Source: MAG-120531 sp963934855
GTDB lineage: Bacteria > Bacteroidota > Bacteroidia > Flavobacteriales > Flavobacteriaceae
Length of the DNA: 64,000 nt
Reading direction: 5' to 3'
Assembly: GCA_963934855.1 (NCBI GenBank)
Contig: CAWWAC010000003.1
Span: 1-64,000, forward strand
Of the stretch, positions 51,560-60,543 are shown piece by piece (position 1 is the stretch's first letter; each line of letters starts with the position of its first letter). The notes under the pieces were generated by a model. It saw only the letters and a program-made list of their open reading frames with translations, was not told the DNA's origin and did no database searches. The position numbers and the translations under genes were made by a program.

Positions 51560-52930
51560 CTAAAGCATAGTATCTAAAATATCTGAAATATCCTGGCGAG
51601 TAGTGTCAGGGTTTATAAAACAGAAACGCGCTACAGTTTCCATGGTTCCCTGATGCAAAAATTTAGTAGGCGTTACCAATGCAAATTTTTTCTCCAAGTT
51701 TTGATAGGTCCACTCTTTATAATCTTCCGCTGTCCAGCCTTTTCTTCTAAAAATGACGCATGACAAATTCACCTCAATAACCAACTCTACATGATCTGCT
51801 ATTTTAATTAAAGAGGCGGCTTCAAGTGCCAAAGAAATTCCCTGTTCTACCGCCCACTCGTATTTAGCAGTCCCGTGCATGGCCAAGGAAAACCAAAGAG
51901 GCAAACCCCTAAGCCGTCTGGTGAGTTGGATTTGATAGTCTGAAGGGTTAAAACCTGCAGCCCCCTCATCTTTAAAAATGTCTAAATAAGAGCCCTCTTG
52001 GGCGTGGGCTTCTTTTGCTAATTCAGGTTTTTTATAAATAACTGCCCCGCAATCATAAGGTGAAAAGAGCCATTTATGTGGGTCAATGGTAATACTATCT
52101 GACCTTTCAATTCCATTAAAGAGAGCTCTAACAGAGGGGGCAGCTAAAGCGCCACCTCCGTAGGCAGCATCTACGTGAAACCAAAGAGAATGCTTTTCAC
52201 AATAATCTGCTACACCCTCTAAATCATCTATAATCCCAGCGTTGGTTGTACCTCCAGTAGCTACCACAGCAAATAAACGCTCTTTTTGTTCCGGAGTCAA
52301 TCCAGATACCACTTTTTCTATATCTGCACGGCACATGGCGGTTTCTGTAGGAACTAATAAAACTTCCGCATCAATCACCTTGGCCATTGACTTTACTGAA
52401 GAGTGTGCTCCAGAAGAAGTGATTATAATTCCCTTTTTATTCTGATTTTTTGAGTCTTTTCTCCAATACTCTCTGGCTGTAATCATGGCAGACAGATTGG
52501 CTGCTGTTCCCCCACTAGTAAAAACTCCAAAGGCACCCTTAGGAAGTTTAGTTAAACTAACCAACCAATGCATGGCTTCATTTTCACAGTAAATACCTCC
52601 AGCTCCTTCCATCCAATACGCACCGTGTATGCTAGAGGCTGAAGTTACCAAATCAAAAAGAATAGACGCCTTTGTAGGCGCGGCAGGAACAAATGCCAAA
52701 TGTCTAGGATGGTCTATGGGAATGGTAGCTTTCACCAGTACATCTCTAAAAAGTTCAAAGGCTCTTTCACCCCCAATTCCTTTTTCATTAATAGTTTCTC
52801 CCACCAACGCCCTAAGCGCCTCTTCTTTCATGGGCTTTCCTAGTTCTGGATGGGTATTTGTAATTCTCCCCAAGACATACTTCATAATGTCCATGGTCAT
52901 ATCTACCACGTTAATATCTATATTATGCAT
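51560..52930 (-). CDS. PLP-dependent group II decarboxylase
   Basis: A 456-residue pyridoxal-phosphate enzyme related to aspartate, glutamate, aromatic and diaminobutyrate decarboxylases. The PLP lysine is in SITIDPHKWLF near residue 270; the HVDAAYGGGALAAP Asp near 245 binds the pyridine nitrogen. The substrate cannot be told. The gene follows bshC after 19 bases and should be co-transcribed with it. No known step of bacillithiol synthesis uses a decarboxylase, so the link is open. Confidence 0.85.
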   Translation of the reverse strand: MHNIDINVVDMTMDIMKYVLGRITNTHPELGKPMKEEALRALVGETINEKGIGGERAFELFRDVLVKATIPIDHPRHLAFVPAAPTKASILFDLVTSASSIHGAYWMEGAGGIYCENEAMHWLVSLTKLPKGAFGVFTSGGTAANLSAMITAREYWRKDSKNQNKKGIIITSSGAHSSVKSMAKVIDAEVLLVPTETAMCRADIEKVVSGLTPEQKERLFAVVATGGTTNAGIIDDLEGVADYCEKHSLWFHVDAAYGGGALAAPSVRALFNGIERSDSITIDPHKWLFSPYDCGAVIYKKPELAKEAHAQEGSYLDIFKDEGAAGFNPSDYQIQLTRRLRGLPLWFSLAMHGTAKYEWAVEQGISLALEAASLIKIADHVELVIEVNLSCVIFRRKGWTAEDYKEWTYQNLEKKFALVTPTKFLHQGTMETVARFCFINPDTTRQDISDILDTML

Positions 52931-52949
52931 TTAAAAAGGCTTAAAAAAT

Positions 52950-54557
52950 TTATAGTGAGAGTACGGAAAATCCATTTTTTAATGGGTTTAAATGAGTGCT
53001 GAGCACCTCCATTAACTCAGGTCCATAATCTACATAAAATTCAGAAAAATTCTGATTTCTTTCTTGAAGAGATTGAGAAGGGAATAAGGCCTCATGCAGC
53101 AAGGACAAACGCTGCACCTGGTCTTGAAGTTTTTTCTTTTGAGCCAGTAACAACCTTTTTTCTAAGAGATCAATTCCTTTTAATTGTTTAACCTCTTGTG
53201 CTTGAACAGCTCCTAAAAAAGAAGCGTCTGTTTCTTGCGCTAAAGACTGTAGGCTTAAAAATTGTTTATGTAAGATTTTCCGCAAGGGCGTTAAATCCAT
53301 ATCTATATTTGAAATAGCTCTAATTTTTTTATTGATTAGTGGGTCTCGCTTTAGAAATAAATCTGCAGGCTGTAATCCCATTTTATTCCATTTTTTATGT
53401 TGTTTCTTTGAGAGTAAAACAGCAGAATTTCTAAGCATAAGCACTGGAAACAATACCTCATGTGCCTTAAAATAATCTTTTAACTCTAACCAATATGCCA
53501 ATTCACCTCCCCCACCTATATAAGCTATATTTGGTAATATGACTTCTTGGTAAAGTGGCCTGGCTATTACGTTTGGAGAAAAACACTCTGGTTTAGCTTC
53601 TATGTGCGCTTCCAAAGATTCTGCCGTAAATGTCATAGAAGTATTGAGTACCTCATAACCAGTTTTTGTAGCTACTATACGCTCTCTAATTCCTGCGTCT
53701 AAATAAAAATAATTAATAGGCCTTGGGTTTACTTGAATAGCATATTGCTCAGATACGCCAACTAGCGAGTCAGTAGTCTTATTTATAGCGTGAAAAGCTA
53801 TTTGCTCAAAGACATCTTTTTTAATGTGACCAATGAGTGACTTTTTAAGAGCTGCATGGTCTGCGTCTAAAATAACCAACCCCAAGTCTCCAAAAAGAGT
53901 ATGAGCAAAATGACGGGTTGCTTTAGATAAATTGGGCTGTAATAGATAAGAATCTCTAAACAAATCTTTAAGATATTGTGCGTTTTTACCAGTCCCTAAA
54001 AGTCCCTCTAGGTGCTCCAAAACACCTTCTAATCCCTGTGTGGCGTATCTTCCAACAGCACCTCCTAATTTATAAGGAGGCGTCCACTGCAGTTTTACCC
54101 CCTTCACATTAAAGTAATTAATTTCTTCAAAATCATGATCTTCAGTAGCCATCCAATAGATAGGGACCACCCTGCCAAGTAATTTGTCCTTACTTAAAGT
54201 TTTAGATAAATTTATAACAGCCATGATTTTGTATAAAAAATATAAAGGCCCACTAAATAAATTTAGTTGATGCCCCGTCACTACTGTTGTAGTGTTGGAA
54301 AGCCCCAAAGCTGCAATTTGGTCTTCTACCACTTTAGATGGTTTAAAGCCTTTGTATTGCTCTGTTAAAACCTGCTGAAGAATTTTGCGCTGGGCTAATG
54401 AAAATTTTTCAGTTTTCAGTTTTCTTTGGATGTTTAATCCATTTAAATCTGGCTTTTGCCCATAAAAAGGAGTTAATTCAGAGTTACCAGACACATAGTC
54501 TTCTATGAGTTTAGAAAAATACCCAGTTTTATTAAAAGGCAAACAGCCAATTTCCAT
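52950..54557 (-). CDS. bshC: Bacillithiol biosynthesis cysteine-adding enzyme BshC
   Basis: BshC joins cysteine to glucosamine-malate, the last step of bacillithiol synthesis. The 535-residue protein shows VVTGHQLNLFSGPLYFLYKIMAVINL near residues 92-117, PIYWMATEDHDFEEINYFNVKG near 129-150 and GGGGELAYWLELKDYF near 350, the family hallmarks; it has a coiled-coil stretch near 455-490. bshA and bshB are not in the window. First gene of a two-gene unit with the PLP decarboxylase. Bacillithiol is the usual low-molecular thiol in flavobacteria. Confidence 0.93.
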   Translation of the reverse strand: MEIGCLPFNKTGYFSKLIEDYVSGNSELTPFYGQKPDLNGLNIQRKLKTEKFSLAQRKILQQVLTEQYKGFKPSKVVEDQIAALGLSNTTTVVTGHQLNLFSGPLYFLYKIMAVINLSKTLSKDKLLGRVVPIYWMATEDHDFEEINYFNVKGVKLQWTPPYKLGGAVGRYATQGLEGVLEHLEGLLGTGKNAQYLKDLFRDSYLLQPNLSKATRHFAHTLFGDLGLVILDADHAALKKSLIGHIKKDVFEQIAFHAINKTTDSLVGVSEQYAIQVNPRPINYFYLDAGIRERIVATKTGYEVLNTSMTFTAESLEAHIEAKPECFSPNVIARPLYQEVILPNIAYIGGGGELAYWLELKDYFKAHEVLFPVLMLRNSAVLLSKKQHKKWNKMGLQPADLFLKRDPLINKKIRAISNIDMDLTPLRKILHKQFLSLQSLAQETDASFLGAVQAQEVKQLKGIDLLEKRLLLAQKKKLQDQVQRLSLLHEALFPSQSLQERNQNFSEFYVDYGPELMEVLSTHLNPLKNGFSVLSL

Positions 54558-54647
54558 AGTAAGAAGTTAATTAGGGTAAAGATAAAACTCTCCAAGGAAC
54601 TATTTATAAAATTCCTAAAAGATGTTTTAATCCCTGCAATAATTATG

Positions 54648-54655
54648 TAGCTTTG
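54648..54655 (+). promoter_or_regulatory. -7 box of the M14 peptidase gene
   Basis: TAGCTTTG, 23 bases before the ATG; -33 is poor (TTTT at 54624-54627). Confidence 0.45.
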
Positions 54656-54678
54656 GGAGGCTTAAAAATAAACCAATC

Positions 54679-57120
54679 ATGAAAAAAACCATTAGTTTAA
54701 TTGCATTTTTATGGGTTGCCCTGGCTACGGCGCAAAACCTAAAATCACCATCAGAATTTTTAGGATATGAATTAGGAACTCAATTTAGTAGGCACCATCA
54801 GGTCATGGAATATTATGAATACCTTTCAAAAGCTTTGCCAGGTCAAATACAACTGAGTATTTATGGCTACACCAATGAAAAAAGACCTCTAGTCACTGCT
54901 ATTGTCTCTAGCATAGAAAATATAAAAAATATTGAAAACATTAGAACGGCACACCTAAAAAACGCCAAAGGAATAGGCAGTCCAGACAAAGCCATTGTGT
55001 GGCTTTCGTACAATGTACACGGAAATGAAAGTGTGAGCACAGAAGCTTCCATGCAGACCGTTTACGAACTGCTAACAATGAAAAAAGACTATCTAAAAAA
55101 TACAGTAGTCATTATAGATCCTTGTATTAATCCAGATGGAAGAGACCGATATGTAAACTGGTACAATGAAAACAAGAATAGTCCTTACCAAGTAGATCCC
55201 AACAGTGCAGAGCACCATGAAGGTTGGTTGTCTGGAAGAGCCAACCACTATATGTTTGACCTCAACAGAGATTGGGCTTGGCTCACTCAAATAGAAAGCC
55301 AACAGCGCTTAAAAGTATTTAATAAGTGGCTGCCACATGTGCATGTAGATTTTCACGAACAAGGCGTAGACAGTCCTTATTATTTTGCGCCAGCAGCAGA
55401 GCCTTATCATGAGGTTATTACAGATTTTCAAAGAAATTTTCAATCTAAAATTGGTAAAAATCACGCCAAATACTTTGATGCTCAAGGATGGTTATATTTT
55501 ACCAAAGAAAGATTTGACCTTTTATACCCTAGTTACGGAGACACCTATCCTACCTATAATGGTGGTGTTGGAATGACCTTTGAACAAGGGGGAAGTGGCA
55601 GGGCTGGACTAGGTGTTAAAACTAGTATTGGTGACACCCTTACATTAAGAGATAGAATTGCACACCACCACACCACAGGTCTTTCTACAGTAGAGGTTGC
55701 ATCAGCAAACGTGGGGGAGTTAAACAGTTCTTTTAAAGCTTTTTTTCAAAAGAAAGATTTTAAATACAAATCATATGTGCTACAAGGAAATAAGGGAAAT
55801 TTAAAAGCCCTTGCCCAACTCTTAGACAAACATGAAATTAAATACGGCAAAACAAAGTCTAAAGCTGTAAAGGGCTATGATTATGAGTCTGCCAAAGAAC
55901 AGCAAATGCAAATAGTTCCAGACCATATAGTAATTTCTACTGCCCAAACAAAGGGAACATTGGTAAGTGTACTCATGGACCCTAAGGCCAAATTGTCAGA
56001 CTCATTAACTTATGACATTACGGCTTGGTCACTTCCTTATGCATACGGTTTAGAAACCATAGCCACTAGCACTCTTGTTTCAATTGATGACAAGGCTACA
56101 TTTACCACTTCATTAAACTCAGACTTGTCTGAGGAAGCTTATGCCTATATTGCTCCTTGGGAAAGCATGGAAAACGCCAGATTTCTATCTCAACTCCTAC
56201 AGGCTAAAATAAGAGTGCGTTTCAGTGAAAAAGATTTTTCAGTATCTGGAAAAAACTTTAAAAAAGGGAGTCTCATTGTCACTAAAAAAGACAATAGAAA
56301 TCTAAAGGGCTTTACTACTCAATTAAAAGAAATAGCAGACCTACATCAAATATTACTTGTCTCTTCTAATACTGGGTTTGTAGACCAAGGAGCAGATTTT
56401 GGATCTTCATCAGTACCAGTCATTTCTGATACTAAAATAGCGGTTTTAAAAGGAGGGCCCACTAGATCATTAGATTTTGGAGAGGTTTGGCACTTTTTTG
56501 AACAACAACTCAAGTACCCAATCACAGTTATTGACGCAGATTATTACAACAGGGTAAGCCTAACAGATTATGACGTCCTAATACTTCCAGACGGAAACTA
56601 TGGAGATTTCTTAAATGAAAATCAGAAATCTAAACTAAAAGACTATGTGAGAAGTGGAGGAAAAATAATTGCTATGGGTGGCGCCCTGTCCTTGTTTAGC
56701 CAAGGGGACTACGCTCTAAAAGAAAAATCTATAGAAAAAAAAGAAAGGCTGTTAAGTAGTTATGCAATGGGTGAAAGAGATGCTATAAAAGAGTATATCA
56801 CTGGAGCCATTTTTAAAACTACACTAGACCTCACTCACCCCTTAGCATTTGGGTATTTAAAAGATTATTTTACACTAAAACTGGGTGCAGATGCCTATGA
56901 AATTCTAAATGAAGGAACAGTGGCTAAGCTTGAAAGCAGTACTCCTATTTCTGGTTTTGCAGGAAGCAATACTGTAGAAAAGATGAAAAACAGCTTAGTC
57001 TTTGGAGTAGAAAATCAAGGGAGAGGTACTGTTATTTATATGGTAGACAACCCTTTATTTAGAGGTTTTTGGGAAAATGGGAAGCTGTTTTTTGTCAATG
57101 CTCTTTTCTTAGTTCCCTAA
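54679..57120 (+). CDS. Exported M14 zinc carboxypeptidase-like protein with GATase-like C-domain
   Basis: An 813-residue protein. Signal peptide (KKTISLIAFLWVALATAQ), then an M14 peptidase domain with zinc ligands His114 and Glu117 (VHGNES) and His226 (VHVDFHEQG), and a probable catalytic Glu in TFEQGGSG near 302. The middle is a linker and beta region; the last third (about 590-800) looks like a class I glutamine amidotransferase/DJ-1-like Rossmann domain with VLILPDGNYGDFL near 640, a frequent companion in this Bacteroidota family. It may degrade peptides outside the cell. Co-transcribed with the EEP gene 22 bases downstream. Confidence 0.87.
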   Translation: MKKTISLIAFLWVALATAQNLKSPSEFLGYELGTQFSRHHQVMEYYEYLSKALPGQIQLSIYGYTNEKRPLVTAIVSSIENIKNIENIRTAHLKNAKGIGSPDKAIVWLSYNVHGNESVSTEASMQTVYELLTMKKDYLKNTVVIIDPCINPDGRDRYVNWYNENKNSPYQVDPNSAEHHEGWLSGRANHYMFDLNRDWAWLTQIESQQRLKVFNKWLPHVHVDFHEQGVDSPYYFAPAAEPYHEVITDFQRNFQSKIGKNHAKYFDAQGWLYFTKERFDLLYPSYGDTYPTYNGGVGMTFEQGGSGRAGLGVKTSIGDTLTLRDRIAHHHTTGLSTVEVASANVGELNSSFKAFFQKKDFKYKSYVLQGNKGNLKALAQLLDKHEIKYGKTKSKAVKGYDYESAKEQQMQIVPDHIVISTAQTKGTLVSVLMDPKAKLSDSLTYDITAWSLPYAYGLETIATSTLVSIDDKATFTTSLNSDLSEEAYAYIAPWESMENARFLSQLLQAKIRVRFSEKDFSVSGKNFKKGSLIVTKKDNRNLKGFTTQLKEIADLHQILLVSSNTGFVDQGADFGSSSVPVISDTKIAVLKGGPTRSLDFGEVWHFFEQQLKYPITVIDADYYNRVSLTDYDVLILPDGNYGDFLNENQKSKLKDYVRSGGKIIAMGGALSLFSQGDYALKEKSIEKKERLLSSYAMGERDAIKEYITGAIFKTTLDLTHPLAFGYLKDYFTLKLGADAYEILNEGTVAKLESSTPISGFAGSNTVEKMKNSLVFGVENQGRGTVIYMVDNPLFRGFWENGKLFFVNALFLVP

Positions 57121-57142
57121 ACAAATTTTAAAATTGACCAAG

Positions 57143-58006
57143 ATGAAATTAATTCACCCATTTTTCTATCTTTTGGCCTTATTCTCTTTGTTAGTTTCAG
57201 AGATGAGCATGGCCCAAGACCTCTCTGTTATGAGTTTTAATATACGCTATGACAACCCGGCCGACTCTCCAAACGATTGGGACTCAAGAAAAGAAGCCCT
57301 TTTAGGACAAATCATTCAAAAAGAAGTAGATTTTCTAGGAACCCAAGAAGTGCTTTTTAGTCAGTTGCAATTCATAGCTACTGGATTAGAGCAAAGCCAC
57401 CAGTATGTTGGTGTAGGCAGAGATGACGGCAAAGAAAAAGGAGAGTTTTCTGCTCTTTTTTACAAGAATACAGATTGGACTCTTTTAAACTCTAATACAT
57501 TTTGGCTCTCAGAAACACCAGATAAAATTAGCGTTGGTTGGGACGCCTCAATGGAACGCATATGTACTTATGGATATTTTGAACACCAGCGCTCTAAAAA
57601 AAGAATTTGGGTGTTTAATACGCACTTTGATCATATTGGAGAAAATGCTAGAAAACAGTCAGCCGCACTCATTTTATCAGAAATTGATAGGCTAAACACA
57701 AAAAAAGAAGCAGTCCTGCTTATGGGAGATTTAAATATGACACCAGACATGCAGGGTATTAAAAATATAAGCGCCCACCTGAAAGATCCTATATCTAGCC
57801 ACAAAAAGTCAAAGGGAGTTAATTTAAAAGGCAGTTTTGGCACCTTTAATGGCTTTCAAAACAAGGAGACCCTTAACAGAAGGATTGATTATATTTTCAC
57901 CAGTGGCTTGGTACCACTAAAGTATGCGCATATAGACAAAACCTTTGGACCAAAGCAAAGATTTGTTTCTGATCACTTTGCTGTTTGGTTACAAGCCAAG
58001 TTATAA
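57143..58006 (+). CDS. Exported endonuclease/exonuclease/phosphatase family protein
   Basis: A 287-residue EEP-fold enzyme with a signal peptide (FFYLLALFSLLVSEMSMAQ). Motifs of the fold are all visible: MSFNIRYDNPADSPNDWDSR, FLGTQEVLFSQL (metal Glu), the WVFNTHFDHIGENAR His, LLMGDLNMTPD (catalytic Asp/Asn) and VSDHFAVWL (final Asp-His). Family members include phosphodiesterases and inositol-phosphate or sphingomyelin phosphatases; the target is not known. The ATG at 57143 is preferred to the TTG at 57134. Confidence 0.87.
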   Translation: MKLIHPFFYLLALFSLLVSEMSMAQDLSVMSFNIRYDNPADSPNDWDSRKEALLGQIIQKEVDFLGTQEVLFSQLQFIATGLEQSHQYVGVGRDDGKEKGEFSALFYKNTDWTLLNSNTFWLSETPDKISVGWDASMERICTYGYFEHQRSKKRIWVFNTHFDHIGENARKQSAALILSEIDRLNTKKEAVLLMGDLNMTPDMQGIKNISAHLKDPISSHKKSKGVNLKGSFGTFNGFQNKETLNRRIDYIFTSGLVPLKYAHIDKTFGPKQRFVSDHFAVWLQAKL

Positions 58007-58032
58007 AAAAGCGGACTCTTAAGGACGCTTTT
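58007..58032 (+). terminator. Possible terminator of the M14/EEP unit
   Basis: AAAAGCG and CGCTTTT form a 7-bp stem with a 12-base loop, followed by a T-rich run. Confidence 0.35.
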
Positions 58033-58121
58033 ATTTTCTCACTAAAATATCAGAAATTTTTCGTATTTTTAGTACAAGCCCTATCTTATTGAGATACAGC
58101 GCCATTAAATTGCGATGTACT

Positions 58122-59444
58122 ATGGAACACTTTAAAAATATTTTAAAAAAAATCCTTTATTCACCAATATATGTATTGGTATTTTTGGGATTAAGCGCAA
58201 ATGAGCCCCTTTTAGCCCAAGAGAACAGCACTCAAACGGCTTTGAATTTTATTGAATTTAAAGGCAAGGTGTTGGACGCTCAAAACAAAAAGCCTCTTAT
58301 TTTTGCCTCCATTACAATTCAAGGCACTAATGCCAGCACCATTTCTAACGCACAAGGAGACTATGTACTAAAAGTCCCAAAAGAATTACTAAATAAATAT
58401 GTAATAGTTTCTTTCTTGGGCTACCAGACGCAAAGTATTGCCTTAGATTTGTCTAAGTCCAATCATTTAAATCTTTCATTAGAGCCAGCGACAATCACAC
58501 TCAATGAAGTAGACCTAATTATTCCAAAAGACGCTAAAGCACTAGTAGAAGAAACCTTAGCAAAAAAGGGCGATAATTACTTTAATAACCCTACAATAAT
58601 GACTGCTTTTTATAGAGAAACTATAAAAAAAAGACGCAAAAACGTGTCTCTTTCAGAGGCTGTTGTTAGTATTTATAAAAGTCCTTACAATTCTGAAAGA
58701 GAAGACGCAATATCCCTTTATAAAGCGAGAAAAAGCACAGATTACTCCAAATTAGACACCTTGGCTTTAAAATTACAAGGGGGTCCTTTTAACACCTTGT
58801 ATATAGATGTAATGAAGTATCCTGAGTACCTCTTTGGCAGTACATACATAGATCTGTATGAGTTTAGTTACGGAAGTTCTACCAGAGTGAATGACCAACT
58901 TATTTACACCGTTAATTTTGAGCCTAAACCCAATTCTGGTGAAACGCTATTTAAAGGTGCTCTATATATAGACGTTGAAAATAAAATACTGACCACTGCT
59001 ATTTTTTCCTTAGACTTAACAGATGCTAAGGCAGCTGCTAGTCTCTTTGTAAAACGCAAACCTAAAAATGCCAACGTATGGCCCACCCAAGTAGATTACA
59101 GGGTAGATTATAGAGAAAAAAATAATAAATGGTACTACGGGTATAGCAATTTAATATTAGAATTTAAAATTGATTGGGATGACAGGCTCTTTAACTCAGT
59201 TTACAGTTTAAATTGTGAAATGGCTGTTACAGATTGGGAAAATACAGACAGAGCTAGCCTACCTAAAAGAAAAGATTTAATGAAAACCTCTATGATTTTG
59301 ACAGATGAAGCCATTGGTTTCTCAGATCCAGATTTTTGGGGCAGTTATAATGTTATAGAACCTGAAAAATCTATTGAGAATGCCATTAAAAAGATTATAA
59401 AACAACTATCAAAATCTAAAGAAAACGAGCTTGTAAAGCCCTAA
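58122..59444 (+). CDS. Carboxypeptidase-regulatory-domain protein, likely outer-membrane associated
   Basis: A 440-residue protein with a signal anchor (SPIYVLVFLGLSANEPLLAQ) and a carboxypeptidase-D-type regulatory domain at about residues 44-122 (EFKGKVLDAQNKKPLIFASITIQGT... VSFLGYQTQSIAL), the module that opens many TonB-dependent receptors. No TonB box or barrel follows; the C-terminal domain (about 140-430) resembles the DUF5686-less proteins of Bacteroidota and is of unknown function. The frame opens at 58089 (TTG); ATG 58122 is chosen. The S66 peptidase gene follows after 6 bases, suggesting joint envelope work (inference). Confidence 0.75.
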   Translation: MEHFKNILKKILYSPIYVLVFLGLSANEPLLAQENSTQTALNFIEFKGKVLDAQNKKPLIFASITIQGTNASTISNAQGDYVLKVPKELLNKYVIVSFLGYQTQSIALDLSKSNHLNLSLEPATITLNEVDLIIPKDAKALVEETLAKKGDNYFNNPTIMTAFYRETIKKRRKNVSLSEAVVSIYKSPYNSEREDAISLYKARKSTDYSKLDTLALKLQGGPFNTLYIDVMKYPEYLFGSTYIDLYEFSYGSSTRVNDQLIYTVNFEPKPNSGETLFKGALYIDVENKILTTAIFSLDLTDAKAAASLFVKRKPKNANVWPTQVDYRVDYREKNNKWYYGYSNLILEFKIDWDDRLFNSVYSLNCEMAVTDWENTDRASLPKRKDLMKTSMILTDEAIGFSDPDFWGSYNVIEPEKSIENAIKKIIKQLSKSKENELVKP

Positions 59445-59450
59445 CATTAC

Positions 59451-60491
59451 ATGATAAAAAGAAGATCTTTTATGGCTGGGCTTCTCTCTTTTGGAGCCGC
59501 TACCCTATTGGCCAATACCTCTTCAAGGATAGCAAGCTCAAAACAAACTATAATTCCTAAAAAATTAAAAATTGGTGATACCATTGGGCTTGCAGCCCCT
59601 GGTTTTGCTGTGGGTGATGAAAAACTAATCCAAATAGTAATTTTTCTTGAGCAATCTGGCTTTAAAGTCTTCCAAACGGGGCGTATTGGACAATACGGAT
59701 ACTTTAGCAACACGGATCAGCAGCGCGCCAAAGACATAAATGAGCTATTTGCAAATACGGCAGTAAACGCCATTTTGTGTGTCAGAGGTGGTTATGGCTG
59801 CACTAGAATTTTAGACTTATTAGATTATCATGTTATAAAAAATAACCCAAAGATTATTTTAGGCTTTTCAGATATTACAGCACTTCTTCAAGCTATTCTA
59901 ACAAAAACCGGCCTAATAGGTTTTCACGGGCCAGTTGGAACTACTTTAGAAAATAAGTATGCACAGTCATGTATTGAAACACTTATAATGAACACCCAGG
60001 CAGCTGTCCTTATTAAACCTGTATCACTAGAAAGTACCGCTTATGAGCAAAATACAGAATACGAGCGCTATACCATTTATCCTGGAGTAGCAAAAGGTAA
60101 GATAGTAGGCGGGAGTCTGACCCTTATTTGTGCCCTCATAGGAACCCCTTATGAAATTGATTTTACTGACGCTATCGTCTGTTTGGAAGATGTAGAAGAA
60201 AAACCTTACAGAATAGACAGAATGCTCACCCAGCTACTGGCAACAAAAACATTTATAAATGCTGCAGGAATAGCTTTTGGAGTTTGTGCGGGTTGTGATC
60301 AAATAAAAAGTGATAAAAATTTCACACTTAAAGAAGTGATAGAAAATAGAATAAAAGGGATGGAGCTACCATCAGCTTACGGCCTTTCTTTTGGTCATGT
60401 GCCAGACAATTGTACATTACCCATTGGCGCTTTGGCTAGCTTTGACTCACAAACTTTAGAGATTACTATAGAAGAGGCTGTGGTTGTTTAA
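59451..60491 (+). CDS. LD-carboxypeptidase (S66), predicted to be exported
   Basis: A 346-residue serine peptidase that removes terminal D-alanine from peptidoglycan tetrapeptides in its best-known members (LdcA) or cleaves microcin C (MccF). The nucleophile Ser140 lies in LGFSDITAL, with the Glu in CLEDVEEKPYRIDRML and the His in SFGHVPDN completing the triad; CVRGGYGCTRILDLLD is typical. Unlike cytosolic LdcA it has an N-terminal MIKRRSFMAGLLSFGAATLL, a twin-arginine-like signal, so it probably works in the periplasm. Co-transcribed with the preceding envelope protein; converges with recQ. Confidence 0.87.
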   Translation: MIKRRSFMAGLLSFGAATLLANTSSRIASSKQTIIPKKLKIGDTIGLAAPGFAVGDEKLIQIVIFLEQSGFKVFQTGRIGQYGYFSNTDQQRAKDINELFANTAVNAILCVRGGYGCTRILDLLDYHVIKNNPKIILGFSDITALLQAILTKTGLIGFHGPVGTTLENKYAQSCIETLIMNTQAAVLIKPVSLESTAYEQNTEYERYTIYPGVAKGKIVGGSLTLICALIGTPYEIDFTDAIVCLEDVEEKPYRIDRMLTQLLATKTFINAAGIAFGVCAGCDQIKSDKNFTLKEVIENRIKGMELPSAYGLSFGHVPDNCTLPIGALASFDSQTLEITIEEAVVV

Positions 60492-60543
60492 ATAGTTTCG
60501 GTGTGGTTTATGGAATGGTCTTAAAGCTATCTGACTTAAAGTC

